Origin: Zygaena filipendulae
Lineage: Eukaryota; Arthropoda; Insecta; Lepidoptera; Zygaenidae
Reading direction: 5' to 3'
NCBI GenBank assembly: GCA_907165275.2
Contig: OU015660.1
Span: forward strand, 7,318,501 to 7,382,500
Length of the DNA stretch: 64,000 bases
Position numbers and translations under genes: made by a program. The notes beneath the pieces are model-generated. The model was not told the DNA's origin. It searched no databases and saw only the letters and a list, made by a program, of their open reading frames with translations. This document shows, piece after piece, positions 1-12,900 of this stretch. Numbering within the stretch: the stretch's first letter is position 1; each line of letters starts with the position of its first letter.

Positions 1-638
1 ATTTTCTTATAAACAACTATGTATTATAATTGCGTTTAGTTTTATTTAATTTGTTGAATAATAATAATCTGAACATGTTATATTGAAGCATATTAGTTTG
101 TTTGAAGGTACTTCAAACAATCTTATGCAGTTAAATATTATGTGTCATACTTCGGGAATAAACAGGTAAACTTTTTAAGTTCGGATATAGGACATAATGG
201 AATTACTTTTTTATGGAGTAGAGGGCAAACGGGCAAGTGGCATACCTGATGATAAGTGATTAGCCCATGGACATCTGCAACACCATAAGGCATGCGGGTG
301 CGTTGTCGACCTGGAAAGGGAATGTGAACTGGCTTTTAAGTGAGGCTGACGGACTACACCGTTTGGTGCTTGGCGACAGATTTTCAACTTAAAGGTGGTA
401 TAGCTAGCCAGCCGGGCACAAGAAAGTAGTATATTTGCATGGTGGTAGATGGTGGTGGTAGGTATATAAAATACCGAATAGGAAGCTACAGAAGCTATAG
501 TAAACTTGTTTTGCTATTCTATAATAGGTAAATTAAATATTATTTTTGAACCTGGTTTAGTTAATCAAGAAAATACGCAACAGTAAATATTTTATGAAGA
601 AGTTTTCGTTTTGTAACGAGTTGAAATTCTTGTTTCAG
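1..638. other. Region upstream of the gene, with an old dispersed repeat
   Basis: No coding signal. Positions about 205-430 are less AT-rich and contain GGGCAAACGGGCAAG, CCTGATGATAAGTGATTAGC and CCCATGGACATCTGCAACACC, which resemble a dispersed, probably LINE-derived repeat very common in Lepidoptera; this is recognition from memory. If the first exon of the gene is non-coding, its promoter lies here or outside the window. Confidence 0.5.
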
Positions 639-847
639 ATATTCACAAAGACGAAGGGCTGGGCTGTAATGGCAAAAAAGTTAAAGTATAAGACTATATT
701 AAACATTATATTCGACTGAAATTTGACAGAGCGGAAAATTATAATAATAATAACTGTCGGCAAAGAACATTGTTATGACGATAACGCAATATGAGAAGGC
801 GTTAGTTTTCGGCATTGTATCGATACTGCGACCGAGGGATTGACGCG
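639..847 (+). promoter_or_regulatory. Possible 5' UTR part of exon 1, with short upstream ORFs
   Basis: A pyrimidine-rich acceptor (ATTCTTGTTTCAG) ends at 638, so the exon containing the first ATG may begin at 639, with a non-coding first exon upstream or outside the window. The 209 nt before the ATG would then carry upstream ORFs beginning at 669, 775 and 791; the last (MRRR, stop at 803-805) is in frame with the main ORF. No TATA box or clear initiator is visible. This is inference from one splice-site-like sequence. Confidence 0.35.
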
Positions 848-944
848 ATGACTGGAGAATCGCAGCGGCGTGCGAGGGCGGTTTCCATGGAAACCGGTGG
901 GCTACCCCTGGTCTCCACGTTTGCTCTTCTAACAATTGTAGCAG
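848..944 (+). CDS. Exon 1: signal-peptide exon (predicted)
   Basis: The ATG at 848 opens 32 codons plus one base, ending at a GT donor (GTAACC at 945). The peptide has a basic N-region (QRRARAV) and a hydrophobic core (LPLVSTFALLTIVAG), as in a secretory signal. Its leftover single base G joins the GC at the start of exon 2 to make a Gly codon, so phase agrees exactly. An in-frame TAG at 803-805 means no longer N-terminus is possible in this exon. A second in-frame ATG at 887 would give a shorter, more conventional signal peptide and may be the real start. The exon is a prediction from composition, donor and phase; no homology supports it. Confidence 0.72.
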
Positions 945-3900
945 GTAACCTTCCCTATAATATAACTAGATAGGATCCGCAGTTTCTCATGCGTGAAACG
1001 CCTTTAAATCAAAACTTTTTTCCGACACTCGTTTAATGCTAACAATTACGATGTATACCCATTACAGTGGTTAACAAATTTATATACTTACTAGTGTAGC
1101 AAACTAGTAGGCCTTACTCACATACTATCCGGTTTCGATGAAACAAAGTGTATGATATATTATGTTACTCCAAACTAAGCTTAATGTAGGTAGATTAACC
1201 CATGTAGCAAAAAAACACCACATGACAAACCTTTCAGTAGTTTCGGAGACTAGCTTGAACAGACAGACAGACCGAAAAAAATTGAATTAACGATTTTATG
1301 TTCTGTTCCTCTTCCTTCATCGTTTCCTCTTAATTTTTGGTAAATATATGCGGATTCTTTTGTTTTTATTGTATGTACAGATTTAAAGCTTAAAATAATG
1401 CAGTGAGATTCCCCCTTCAAAAAAACCTATATTTTCAAGCAATTAAAAATAATGCGAGGTATTCAAGATGATCTTCTCGTTTGGGCCATAGTCTACCCCC
1501 TGAATCGACACCCGAGGGTTAGCTTGGTAAGAATTGGTTCCTTGCTCGATTCTTTATTTAGGTATTTAATGTAATAACACTATAGAATACAAAATAAATA
1601 TGAATAAAAAAAAAATAATAATAATAAAAATACAATACACACTGCATATTATTTATTATAGTATGAAAGTTTAAACTTTTACACTTAAGTGTTCCAGTAA
1701 AATATTTGAATAAATATTGCACATTTTTCAATGCAAACATCGCTGGCACAACTTAGTTTAATCCTCTTTATGATGGACTCGAAGAGAGCTTGGCATGTTA
1801 AAATTAATATTCATTACGTTTATAAATTGAGATTTGAGTATAGTAGTTTTAAGCTCCTTATCATAAAACTGGAGAACTTGAAATTCCAAAGTAAGTGCTT
1901 AAAACAGCTTAGAGTTTTAATCATTACAATACGTGATTTCTTAAATATCATAATACAGAAATAAGATTTAGAGATCTAGTACAAACCGGCTATATAGGTA
2001 CGTGTTACACTGAAGGATATAGTACTAGGGAAAAGGTTTCGCTGCGGAACCCTAAAAAAGAACTAAGATAACTAGGTATTTCAAAAAACTCTGTCAAAAA
2101 AAATATTGTCAATAAAACTACATTTTATGACGATAGCTCAGTTAACTTACAACAGAACCGATAAATAAGAGGGAACAGGGTTACATAGGTCGGAGTTAAT
2201 AAAACGGCATGTTCAAAACTAAACGTGCTGCTTCCTCTAATAGCCGGACTGATGAAAAGCTTAATATCCTGCCCACTGCCTCTGTCCGCCTTTGAGGACA
2301 TTAATTTTCTCTTCCTGCCTCTGAATAAACTAATGGCACTAATGTCCGCCAAATATCAACGACCACGAGCGGTCGAGTGCTCTCAGATGGCTCTATTGAA
2401 GCGCCTAATTACGAAAGAGAAGACGTTTTCCTATGAGTTTTGCTTGCGTTTTCGGAATGTTTCGAAATATATTTAATAGAAGAAAGACTCAATTGTCGAA
2501 ATTTGATAATGATTTCATAACTATTAATTACCATGTAACATATAATGTTTGTTCTGTTTATAACAACATAAATTAAAAATATAGTAAACTTTGTATGGGC
2601 AAAACAGTATGTAGACACTTGATTGATTTTTTTCTCGAAATCAGAAAACTCCAAGCCTGTTTGTATGATCCACAGAGTAAATAAATTAACTATAGAGGTT
2701 ATTTAGGCGGGGCAAGCGCGCTGCACGGTTGCAAAGGAAGTTAGAGCAAAACTTCTTTTGCTGCCATCCCAAGTAGGTATATTTACAATTCGCAAAACTG
2801 AATTTAGAAAACAGTGACTAAATAAAAACATAATCATAAAGCGTTTAATACGTTTGTTTACGTTGATGAATGTTTTAGTGCGTAGTTTTGTGTGCGAATA
2901 TCACCCGGAGACACTGGTTTTCATGCGTTTTCATACTAAACTAAGTTGATGTCCCTTCTATATGCTACTTTCTATTCTGTCGTATGACTCAAATATGAGG
3001 TTTGATTGCTTTCCTAATGCCTATTAATTATATACATAATTTTTCGTTTGCCTCCGACCCTTATGGATTACCCCTGTAAAATTTTGTACCCCTACACGTG
3101 TTTAGCCTATTTGATAAATAAGTTCCGGTTATGTGATATCAAATTGAATAGAAGTGAATATAGTAACTACTTTCAATTCTGTTTGCCTAGAAGTAGGTAT
3201 GTACCAGTTTATAGCTTAATTTGTGCAAAAGATATATTAATTGTCTTTTTGACAATTACTTACTCGCGATCTACATTGTTTCTTATTGCACTATGAAGAG
3301 GTGATACATGTGGTGAAGCTATACTTTTCTCTATATTATTTGAAAGTACGTGTGTGCGCGTGATCTGAGCAAATTGTTGCACTTTAATGTTCGTTGGGCC
3401 GTTGCTAGCTACATAGAGCTACAACTAATACCGTTCTAGATTCCTTCACGTAGTCGACACGCTCAGCTTAAGAAACCTGCGGTGAATGTAGCTTTAGTGG
3501 ATTCCAAGTTTAATTGAAAACACTTTGTACGAGTCTCTTCTTTTAATTGTATTTAAGTTGCAACATAAAAAAAACTGCCTCCTTTTTAAAATAACTGGTA
3601 CTTAACATAAATTTAAATTATCTTGTTCTTTTTTTGACTACAAGCAGTTATATGCCAACTTTTGAGATAAATATGCCAATTACAGTCGCGGTAAGTCGAG
3701 AAACTTCAACTTCGATAAAAATTATTATTATCTCTACATTTTCGAATATACGTAACAAATAATTACGTAATATTCTAATAATTTATTTTACCAATAATAA
3801 AAAAAATACAATAATTACTGTAGTGGCTGAAATACTTGTAGGTACTTATCTATGCCTGATGTACGAAATATAATATAGGTAAATTTTTATACAAACATTG

Positions 3901-6900
3901 TGAGCGTGATAACAAACTGTTAGAAGTTGTATTAAGAACTTGTTAGAAGAACTGTTATAAGAAGTTCGCTGTTCCTTGAAGAATGTACTGTGAGTAATGA
4001 TCGAAAATCCAAGCAATTTTTAATAATTAAGAATAATAAAATAATAATGTACTTATGTATGTCAAAGATGAAAATAAATCGATTGTTAAAACAGGGCACT
4101 TATTTGAAGTATTCAGTGTTGAATCAACATTTAATTAGTCCATTGCTAATCATTCGTTTAATTACATGGTAATTAGTGATGATACGCGCAGTGAATTTAA
4201 CGCAATTCTATCAGAATGTAATTATAGACGTCGATGAGCGTGAAATACTGAATAATTGGATTACGTAATCGGATCGAGAGCACCGACGAATTGCGTTCAT
4301 ACAAACGATATTTTATTTTGATTAATAAATTCATGCGTGGGAGGATAAATTTTATTTAAAGTGCATTTGCATTTAAAGGCCCTGAAGTCTCAATATACTT
4401 AAGTTGCTTGCCATATCGAGATTATCGTAAAATGCAAGTCTCTGCTGTCTCTGTTTATCTGTGTATCGGGCTGTCTCAAAGGCTTGATATTTCATCAATA
4501 GAAATCGTTAATTTGACAGTTGTGTTCGATACTATAGCGAAAAAAATCGATATTTAAATTGTAGAGACTACGAAAAATCGATATATTTTATCGTTAAGAA
4601 ATAAGAATTTATCAACCAAAAACGATCGATAAGCACTAAAAGCAGTCGTTAGGTATGTTCAGACTGCAGGCCCAGTGAACTTAGCATCGTCCACTATAAA
4701 AATCATATCTTCTACGGTAATGTAGTATATTATATGTATGTAAAGAAATTAATAGAAGAATATGTAGAATATGCATGCAGTAACTATCAAATTTTAAACT
4801 CTTGACATAGTTGTTGAAAATAATAGATAAATTTTCCACAAGACTTTCCTTTATTATTATTTTTTTTGGTTTTGTGTTAATTTTTTAGCTGTGTCAAACC
4901 TATGTCAAATAAATATTTGTACCTACATACCTATTTTTATAATATAGGTAGTAGGCTCAGACGAAATAAAAACTCGTAGTAGGTATTAAAATGAGTATAA
5001 AAAGTTTTTTGGGAATTCATTACAACCTGATGTTAGTGAAAAAAGGAAAATAGGGCTTAAATCTCGGAGAATTATTTATCTTATTTACCTTCAAAATTTA
5101 TTTAACAGTAGACACCGATCATTAGATTTATAGTAAAAAGAGATGTTCTCTATATTAATCTGCAATTTAATGTTTACTTTTAGTATATTATGTTACAACC
5201 AATGATAATAGGAGTATTAAAGTCTAAAGGTTATCATTAGTTACAACTGTAAGGTTTATTTCTATTAATATGCTATTAATATGTAGGTAATATTGTCTCC
5301 AAAGAGTCCTAAAATTTCTTCAACTTCTAAAGTAGGTAAATCAGTAATTTTAATTATCTTACCTTTATAAACCGAGGTACTAAGGTGTGATGAAAACAAA
5401 GGAGTATAAAACATCCGGTAGGTACAGGATTGTATCAGGTCTTAAGTGGATATCAAGATAAAAGGGGTCGCCGCACCGTTCGGTCGTTAAGTTTGTCGCC
5501 ACGGCCACTTGGCTGGGTCACGTTATTAATTTTCATCTGACGCAGATACTCGCGTAATTTATATTGTTATGCCTTCTACTGTTATAGAACATTTAGTTTT
5601 AGCCGTTCAATAAATCATAATTTTTATGGTTTATTTAATGAAGGAAGAGATTATTACCTACCTTTGAAACTTGATATAAAATTATTTAATGTAATAATTG
5701 CGAATGTGAAACTACGCGCAACACCTAATCAATTCATAAGAACGTAAGATGTTTCAATGGGTACTACCGATAAATTAAAATCCTAAGGAATCCAAAGGCT
5801 AAGAGTTTTCGAGTGCGAAATCTCTTACTTTTAGGAGAAAATTTTTCAACGCATCCAAGGTATTCTTATATCAAGTATAAAAAGAGGGTGCGCAGAAAGG
5901 CAATCGTGATAAACGTCTTGTGATGGGTGTTATTAATTTTCATTTGACACAGTTGGGCCGCTACGGGATGTCGAATCGGTCTTCTTCCTTTGTGGCACAG
6001 TGTACAAATATTTGAAGAATAGGTACTACTAGAGTGTACATCGTTGAATAATACTTACTATTAGGTACTACGTAAAGAAGCTTTATTATTTGCGTCCCGC
6101 AAATTTAGTGCGTCTATATATACTCCCCGCCACAATGTACTGCTAAACCTATAAGGTGATAGCGGTGGTAAGCTGTTAATATTATATGTGCGTTGAGCAA
6201 TATCAACTTGAACTTTGAACCCAAACTTTCTCGCTTGCCGTGCCTCGGCGCGAGCTTCAGGACACACGCACGTAACGTCAGCGAACAAGCCGTGCGTCTG
6301 TATACTAGTAGTAGAAAGTTAAAGATGCTTTATGGAGTGTCAAGGGTGTGGTATTGTACCTATTGTAGAAACAGCTATGAATAGCCATGAATATTTGCTG
6401 AAGGTATTTATTTTTAATAATGTTTTAATATTCATTATGTCTATTCAATTATCTTTATATGGATTTTCTTAATTTCTTAAAATACCTTGCCTAGGTAGGT
6501 ATGTGTTTTTAACGGGAGGTTGAAAGTGTCGTTAAACTGCATTTTTTATTCAATTATTATGATTTTTGTTAGTTTTTTTGTATCGGCTAAGATAGGTACC
6601 CCGAACTCATCAAACATAACTTTTTGTTTTGACATAATAAATAAATATTTATTGTGTGAAAACAAAACATAAAGATAAAAGTTCAACGAGCAGAGATTTT
6701 ATGGTTGGAAAAAATCAAGCAGATTCTTGTTTACGGTACGCAGTTACGTACGTGTTCAGATTCAATAATAATTATTTAATTTACACGGGTCGCATCAACT
6801 GCTGACCCGGAAAACCATTACCCGGCTGTGCGACGTTACAGTTGAAATTTTCCGTTCGTTTTATTTTCTTGTTTGTATACAATAAATGGCACCGAAGAAA

Positions 6901-9900
6901 ATTTTAATGTTGCAAACTTTCGTTTTGTGTTCGACGCAGATGTCTTGACACATCATTCTTTATTTTTGTTTGTAATGGTCACCTACTATAGCAGTGACCC
7001 GCGGTTTCACGTGCGTGAGTTTCGGAATTCCCCAGGAACTATTTATTTCTAAAATAAAAGTAGCCTAAGTTATTCCTGATATAACATCAGTTATTTGTCA
7101 GTGAAAGTCCCGTTAAAATCGGTCCAGTCGCTTCAGAGATTAGCCGGAACAAACAGACAGACAGAAAGACAAAAATTTAAAAACATGTTTTTTATGTAAG
7201 TCGGTACCTACTTTCATATGGATTTAGTGAAAGCTGTAAATTTGGAATAACAAATAGACACTTCAATTTTGTTTATACGTACCTAGTATAGATGTAAAAT
7301 GTTAATTTTTTGGTGTATCAACGTCGTATTTGACATGACTGTGACTGTGAGTGATGACTTGAATATGCTTGAAATGGTTGAGCTTTTTGAACGTAACCGA
7401 GAAAGTCAGTCAGCTGAGTGATCCCGAATGGATATTAATATAGGGAATTAATAAATGCGGACAACACAATAAATACCGAGCAACGTCCTCTACAGATAAG
7501 CATACAGCCATAGCAATGGACATGATGACGGGGTATAAAAATCAAAAGGCTATTTAGTACGTCAGTTAGACATTAGTACATAAAAAAAAAACAATGGACA
7601 CGTATTTTTTGCTTTGTCAAAATAATGAAAAATATACTTGGATAAAATGCACTGTTTATGTATTTTCTTTTACTTGTGTGTTGTGCTGAAATAAATGTAT
7701 TTTCTTTTTTTCTTTATTTTATTAAAGTTTAGGAGTGGGGTTAGTGATGTCATAACTAAGTATAAAGTGTACTAATGCATGAGATCTTATCTTAACGCTA
7801 AAAACTCCGAGAGTTAGCTTGTTATATATATTAGTAGCCGATAAATAGATTTCTTAAATATGTATATTAACTAAGGTAATTCAATATTAGAAGAGAAAAA
7901 AGTAGGTACCTATAAGTAGTTATTTTGCAATAAGCCACAAAGACCAGCAATGGTCTCTCAGAAGTTGTTGTTTTCGAGATAATTAATTGAATGAGATCGT
8001 TAAAGCAATTAATAATAATTATGTAACTACCTCCAATTAATCCATCAATAGAATAGTTTTTTATTTTTTTGGTCGGATTGATTGGATGGATTGAGGTAAA
8101 TCTATCGAATGAAGTAGAGGCCACAGCAAAAAAAGACGGGAGGAATTATTTAATCACAAGTTTTACATTAAGCGAATTGAACGAGAATACTCTGCGTTCC
8201 CAAATCCCGCACGACGCCATTAATCGTTTTGATGTCACAGTATGGGACATTTAGTGTGACCCTTTTTATGTGTTCCCCCAATTTACGTTCCTAATCGCCA
8301 AATGCCGAACGGTGAAAGCCAAATCAGCGATGTACATCGGTAGCCCGCATTTATATGGCAGATACTAATTGCTATCTGTACATTGAGTGAGACTCTATAA
8401 ATACATAACTTATGTTTTATCTCCACAGTATTACCATATATTATTTCCCACAAAACACATACTCTCATACACACACAATATGTTAATGTACACAAAGTAA
8501 AGTATAGGTATATGTTATTATATAGTGCCAAGTATAAATCTTTAAATGAGAATGATACCATAAAATTTTTCCGAAGGGAAACATTTCATAATTTTCAAGA
8601 ATTACTAAAAGCTGTAACATAACGAAAATACTTAATGAGACGATATGATAAAAGATAAATAGGTACTTAAAAAGTTTTAAGTTGTGCTAAGATATTAGAT
8701 ATGCTGTTCAATTTTTAAACCGTTTATAACTTAAATTTAGCGGTTTCAATTCTACGTAAATTTGAAGAAAAAGATTTAATGCATTCAATTTTTTTACATG
8801 TCACCAGTTAAATTCTTGGTATTTTGCAAAAAAAAAAAATCCTTTCTGTATAATTTGTTATCTTCAATTTTTCAATATTAAGACTACTGTTTTCCAACGC
8901 CCGCTTTTAATTTCCATCCTGTATAACATAAATATGCCGTGTTCTACATTCGCGAACGTGTAGTGTTCCTAGACGAACTTTCTAGACGAACTTTATCATC
9001 TATGTTTGTGCAAGCCACGACGTAGCAGCTTTTGCAATATATTTCCACGTCAAAATATTGTGTGAGAGCATCAAACTAGTTTTTCATTCTTGTGCAACGG
9101 GTAACACATTATGGATTACGCAAATAGATTGATGGTTGATATACATTTCGAATCAATTTTATGTCTATGTTATGTGTATGTATGTATGAAACGTACCATC
9201 GATGGTGACTGACTTTATTTATGTAGGTTCACCAATTTCATTCACTTTTGTTTGTGCAAGCCTGACCCAATTTAAGCCAGTTGGAAAGGCCAATACAACC
9301 TGCATTTCTTCTGTTTGTACATAATAGCCCGAGATAATAAACCTAATTCAACCTCGACAACCTTTTTGCTTGAATGAATAACCTCTCTCCTTAACTGGCT
9401 ATCCGAGATATTAGATCACATATAATTCTAATTAGAATAGCTATACCTACTACTACTTTATGTCGTAACTTTACTTTCAGTGAATCGATTGAGATGAAAC
9501 TTTTTGAATACAGAAGGCAACAGGAATACCTAATTCAAAATAAGACACAGAATAAATAGTATTGGTAGAGAAATCATTGATATAATATATTTTAGAAGTA
9601 TTTCAGCAGATACGTCTGGCCCACATAAGCAGCTTACACTATCAATAAGTAGCGAGCTTACCTTTTAACCAAGTACATAACTACTAACTCTTTCTAAGGT
9701 TTTGTCTATTCGAACAAGGTAATCTAAGTTTGTCAAAACGATTGATTTTAATAAGCCGTAAAACGAAGAAACGGAGAAGAAGAAGTTAATCATTATTTTT
9801 ACTATATTTATTCGTAACTATGCTTTGACATGCAACAACACCGCCACAAAATTGTATTTGATAAAATGGCATTTAAGTGAATATTTCTTAAGTACTTAGT

Positions 9901-12900
9901 CTCTTTAAGTTTTGACATAAAATCTCATATAAATTTTATAGGTCTGCTCTATGATGATGTTAAGCATAGATAAAAAAATCAATAGCAGTGAATCCGATTA
10001 CATGGAGGATTTCTTACATTATTCCAATCAAATATACAAAAAGTTACTACAAATAATGACGATTAAATAACTTAATAAATAACAAAAATTAACGGCGATA
10101 CATTAAGTCGAAATGTCGCGTGACGTCACTATCCAGTACAGTTTCTACGCGGCTTATACCGGTTACCACTCCTAAACTTTAATGTGCTTTACCTATGTAT
10201 TTTTTGATCAATTTGAATAAGCATAATACACCTAGGTACGTGTCTATTATTTTTTTATTGTCTGACGGAATAATTAGAAATTAGAATTTTGTATTTCTTA
10301 AGCCGGCAACATGCTAATTGTGTGCCTACGTTGGTATCTTTAATTTTGAGAGTTAGAGCACCTCCTATCATAAGATGTGAGATATGAAAAGAATAAGATT
10401 CAAAATACTATTATTTTGCAGGCCAGCTTCAGGGGTCCGGGTACAGCGAACAAGAACCGGAGTTCCTCTCGCCATTAGAAAACATAACGGTGGCGCAGGG
10501 GCGGGATGTTCATTTTACATGCACCGTCAATCACCTTGGAACTTACAAGGTAACACGCGTTTTTAAACCAGACTTACGGCCGCACTCAGAGTCGCTTTAA
10601 TGATTACTTAGAGATTATATATGTTCATCAAATTAATGATAATTGACATTTCACTAATAAAGTTAAATTAAGTTTTGTTTTTTTAAATATTTACTTAAAA
10701 TTAAGTAATCATTGATTATGATTAGATGTGATTTTATTCAATTACTAACAATTATATTACTTATTACCATGATACACTAATTACAATAAACTATAGGCAA
10801 AGCGTAGCGATGTGGAGCTGCGCACACGACTCTACTTGTTACTTGAATCATCAATCCTCTATGCTGAATCCTTGCACTTTTGCACACATTGAAACGACTC
10901 TGAGTGCAGCCGTTAACTAAGTTATTAACTAGGTATTATATTTAACTGCCGGCATCGGCATCACGAACACTGATGAGCTGACAGTCTTTTGTCTTTACCT
11001 TACTTTTATTTAATTAAACTAGTTTATAAGCATTCAGTAGACTTTATAAAAATATCCTAGAAATAGGGTTTTAGAAGTTCGTAACAAAGTACTTTTTATT
11101 TTTGTTTCTTACTAAACCAAAGATTCTCTACGAAAATCAAACCTTCACCAGTATAACGATAATCGATACTGAGGTATGTCTAAAAAATATCAATTCATTT
11201 GATTTAATCAGAACCTGCCATAATTTAGAAGTTTTTTAAATTTGGTCTTTAACAATTAAGAGTAGGAGACCTACGATCCACAATAATAATATAAACTCTT
11301 ATGATATTTGAGACTTTCCAATTTGATTTTAATAAAAACATCTTATTTTGGAACACATTTATATTAGGAAATACATTATTATACTAAATTTGACGTTACT
11401 ATTCATAATTCATCATTTTGGACTAGGTGGCTTGGATAAAGTCAGACACGAAGACAATCTTGGCGATCCACACGCACATGGTTACCCTCAACCCTCGGCT
11501 GTCGGTGACCCACAACGGGCACAACACGTGGAAACTCTACGTTAGTAACGTCGAGCCCAAAGACTCTGGCACATATATGTGTCAGATCAACACCGATCCT
11601 ATGATGAGTCAGGTAAGAATAGTCTAATCTAAAAGTTTTATGGAGCTTGCACACGCGATTTCACCATTTTCACACTGACAACACAGTTCTTCTTCTTCCT
11701 GTTTAATTATGGCATCTATGGTGATTTATCGCATTTAATTTATTTTTCCAATCACGTTTTAATATTTAAATAAATTACTCTTCTCCTTCTATAATTCTCC
11801 ATTGGAAAACAAAATAGCTACATCTGAATAACGCGACAGGCCTCTATCCGTCAACAACCGACAGCACCGTTGGCTCAGCGGGAAGCAAAACTACCATCTA
11901 GTTTTATATTATTATCTGTGGTAAAACTGATGATTACGTCAAAACTTTTTTGAATAGTGACGCAACAGAGTCAAAAGATACCAATTAACGAATTATGCAA
12001 AAGTTCAGTCATGACTTACTTAATTACTTATGCACTGTGGAAACTCGTAAATCAATATTATGGAAAAACGAAAGATTTGAATAAATAATCAAAAGACTTC
12101 GAAGACATAATATTATGTAATTTAATTTCACGTTCTGTACAAATTTTTAAGCTTATTTGTGAATGAAAATTGGGTGCAATATTATATTATATTGCCTATA
12201 TGGACGTTCTAAATTTAATAGTTCTTTGTAAGGCAAAGCGTCGAACGACTGGATGTATACGTATAATTGTTTAAACTGTGGTTTAATTATGCAGAAGTTA
12301 CGCAATACGCGTAATATCGCGCGCATCAGATATTAATCCACTATCAGTTTCCGTCACACTGCCGCGGGCCGCGGCCGTACGAGTACGAGCGAGCTAGTTG
12401 TATTAAAATTTATGCCATCGATTACGTCGCGTCGCCTGCTTGCTGCAGAGTCCAGCGCGCCAATATCCCGCCTCTAACGTCCTACCCAGCAAACAGAATC
12501 AATATCAGTGCCGATAAGAAAATCCATTTAAATCTATGAAATGTATTCAAATACCTACATTATTAATAATTAGCTGTTTCCTAAGGTTTTGTCCGCTTTA
12601 ATTTGGGAGTTCCCGTCCGTCGTTGTCAGTTGTCTTTTCACCATTAAATAATTTTTCAACTTAGAAAGATCTTATCGAAGGTCTCAGATAATAATACTGT
12701 ATAGTGTATGCATTTATTTTCTTCATAAGTACATCCAATGGAGAGACAACTGACAAAGTCAACTAAATATACCTAGAAATTCTGCACAAACCAATCCGTA
12801 AAGTAGTTAGGAACAAATAAAGGGTTTTGAAGGTTATTAAAACCTACCATTCGAAGAAACCTATGTACCTATTATTATGAAATTTCATAATAATAACGCT

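Larger units (their letters stand above)
945..10421 (+). other. Intron 1 (9.5 kb)
   Basis: AT-rich with no convincing exon. It contains a homeodomain-type site cluster (4130-4270), two related segments near 5455-5550 and 5873-5965, a GC-richer patch near 6220-6300, a degraded repeat with a GACAGACAGA tail at 6990-7172, a MITE-like fragment (7575-7765) and a reverse-oriented piece of the same family at 10081-10190 with TGACGTCA. Short open frames in this stretch have no family features or splice support and I do not call them. Confidence 0.6.

Noticed and set aside
2125..2476. Overlapping open frames on both strands, one with RGRKRKL
   Set aside because: It might be an old retroelement fragment, but I could not match any motif, and neither frame has splice sites.
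8069..8254. 61-residue open frame (VGLIGWIEVNLSNEVEA...)
   Set aside because: It looked acceptable in composition, but has no family features, no splice support and an overlapping open frame on the other strand.
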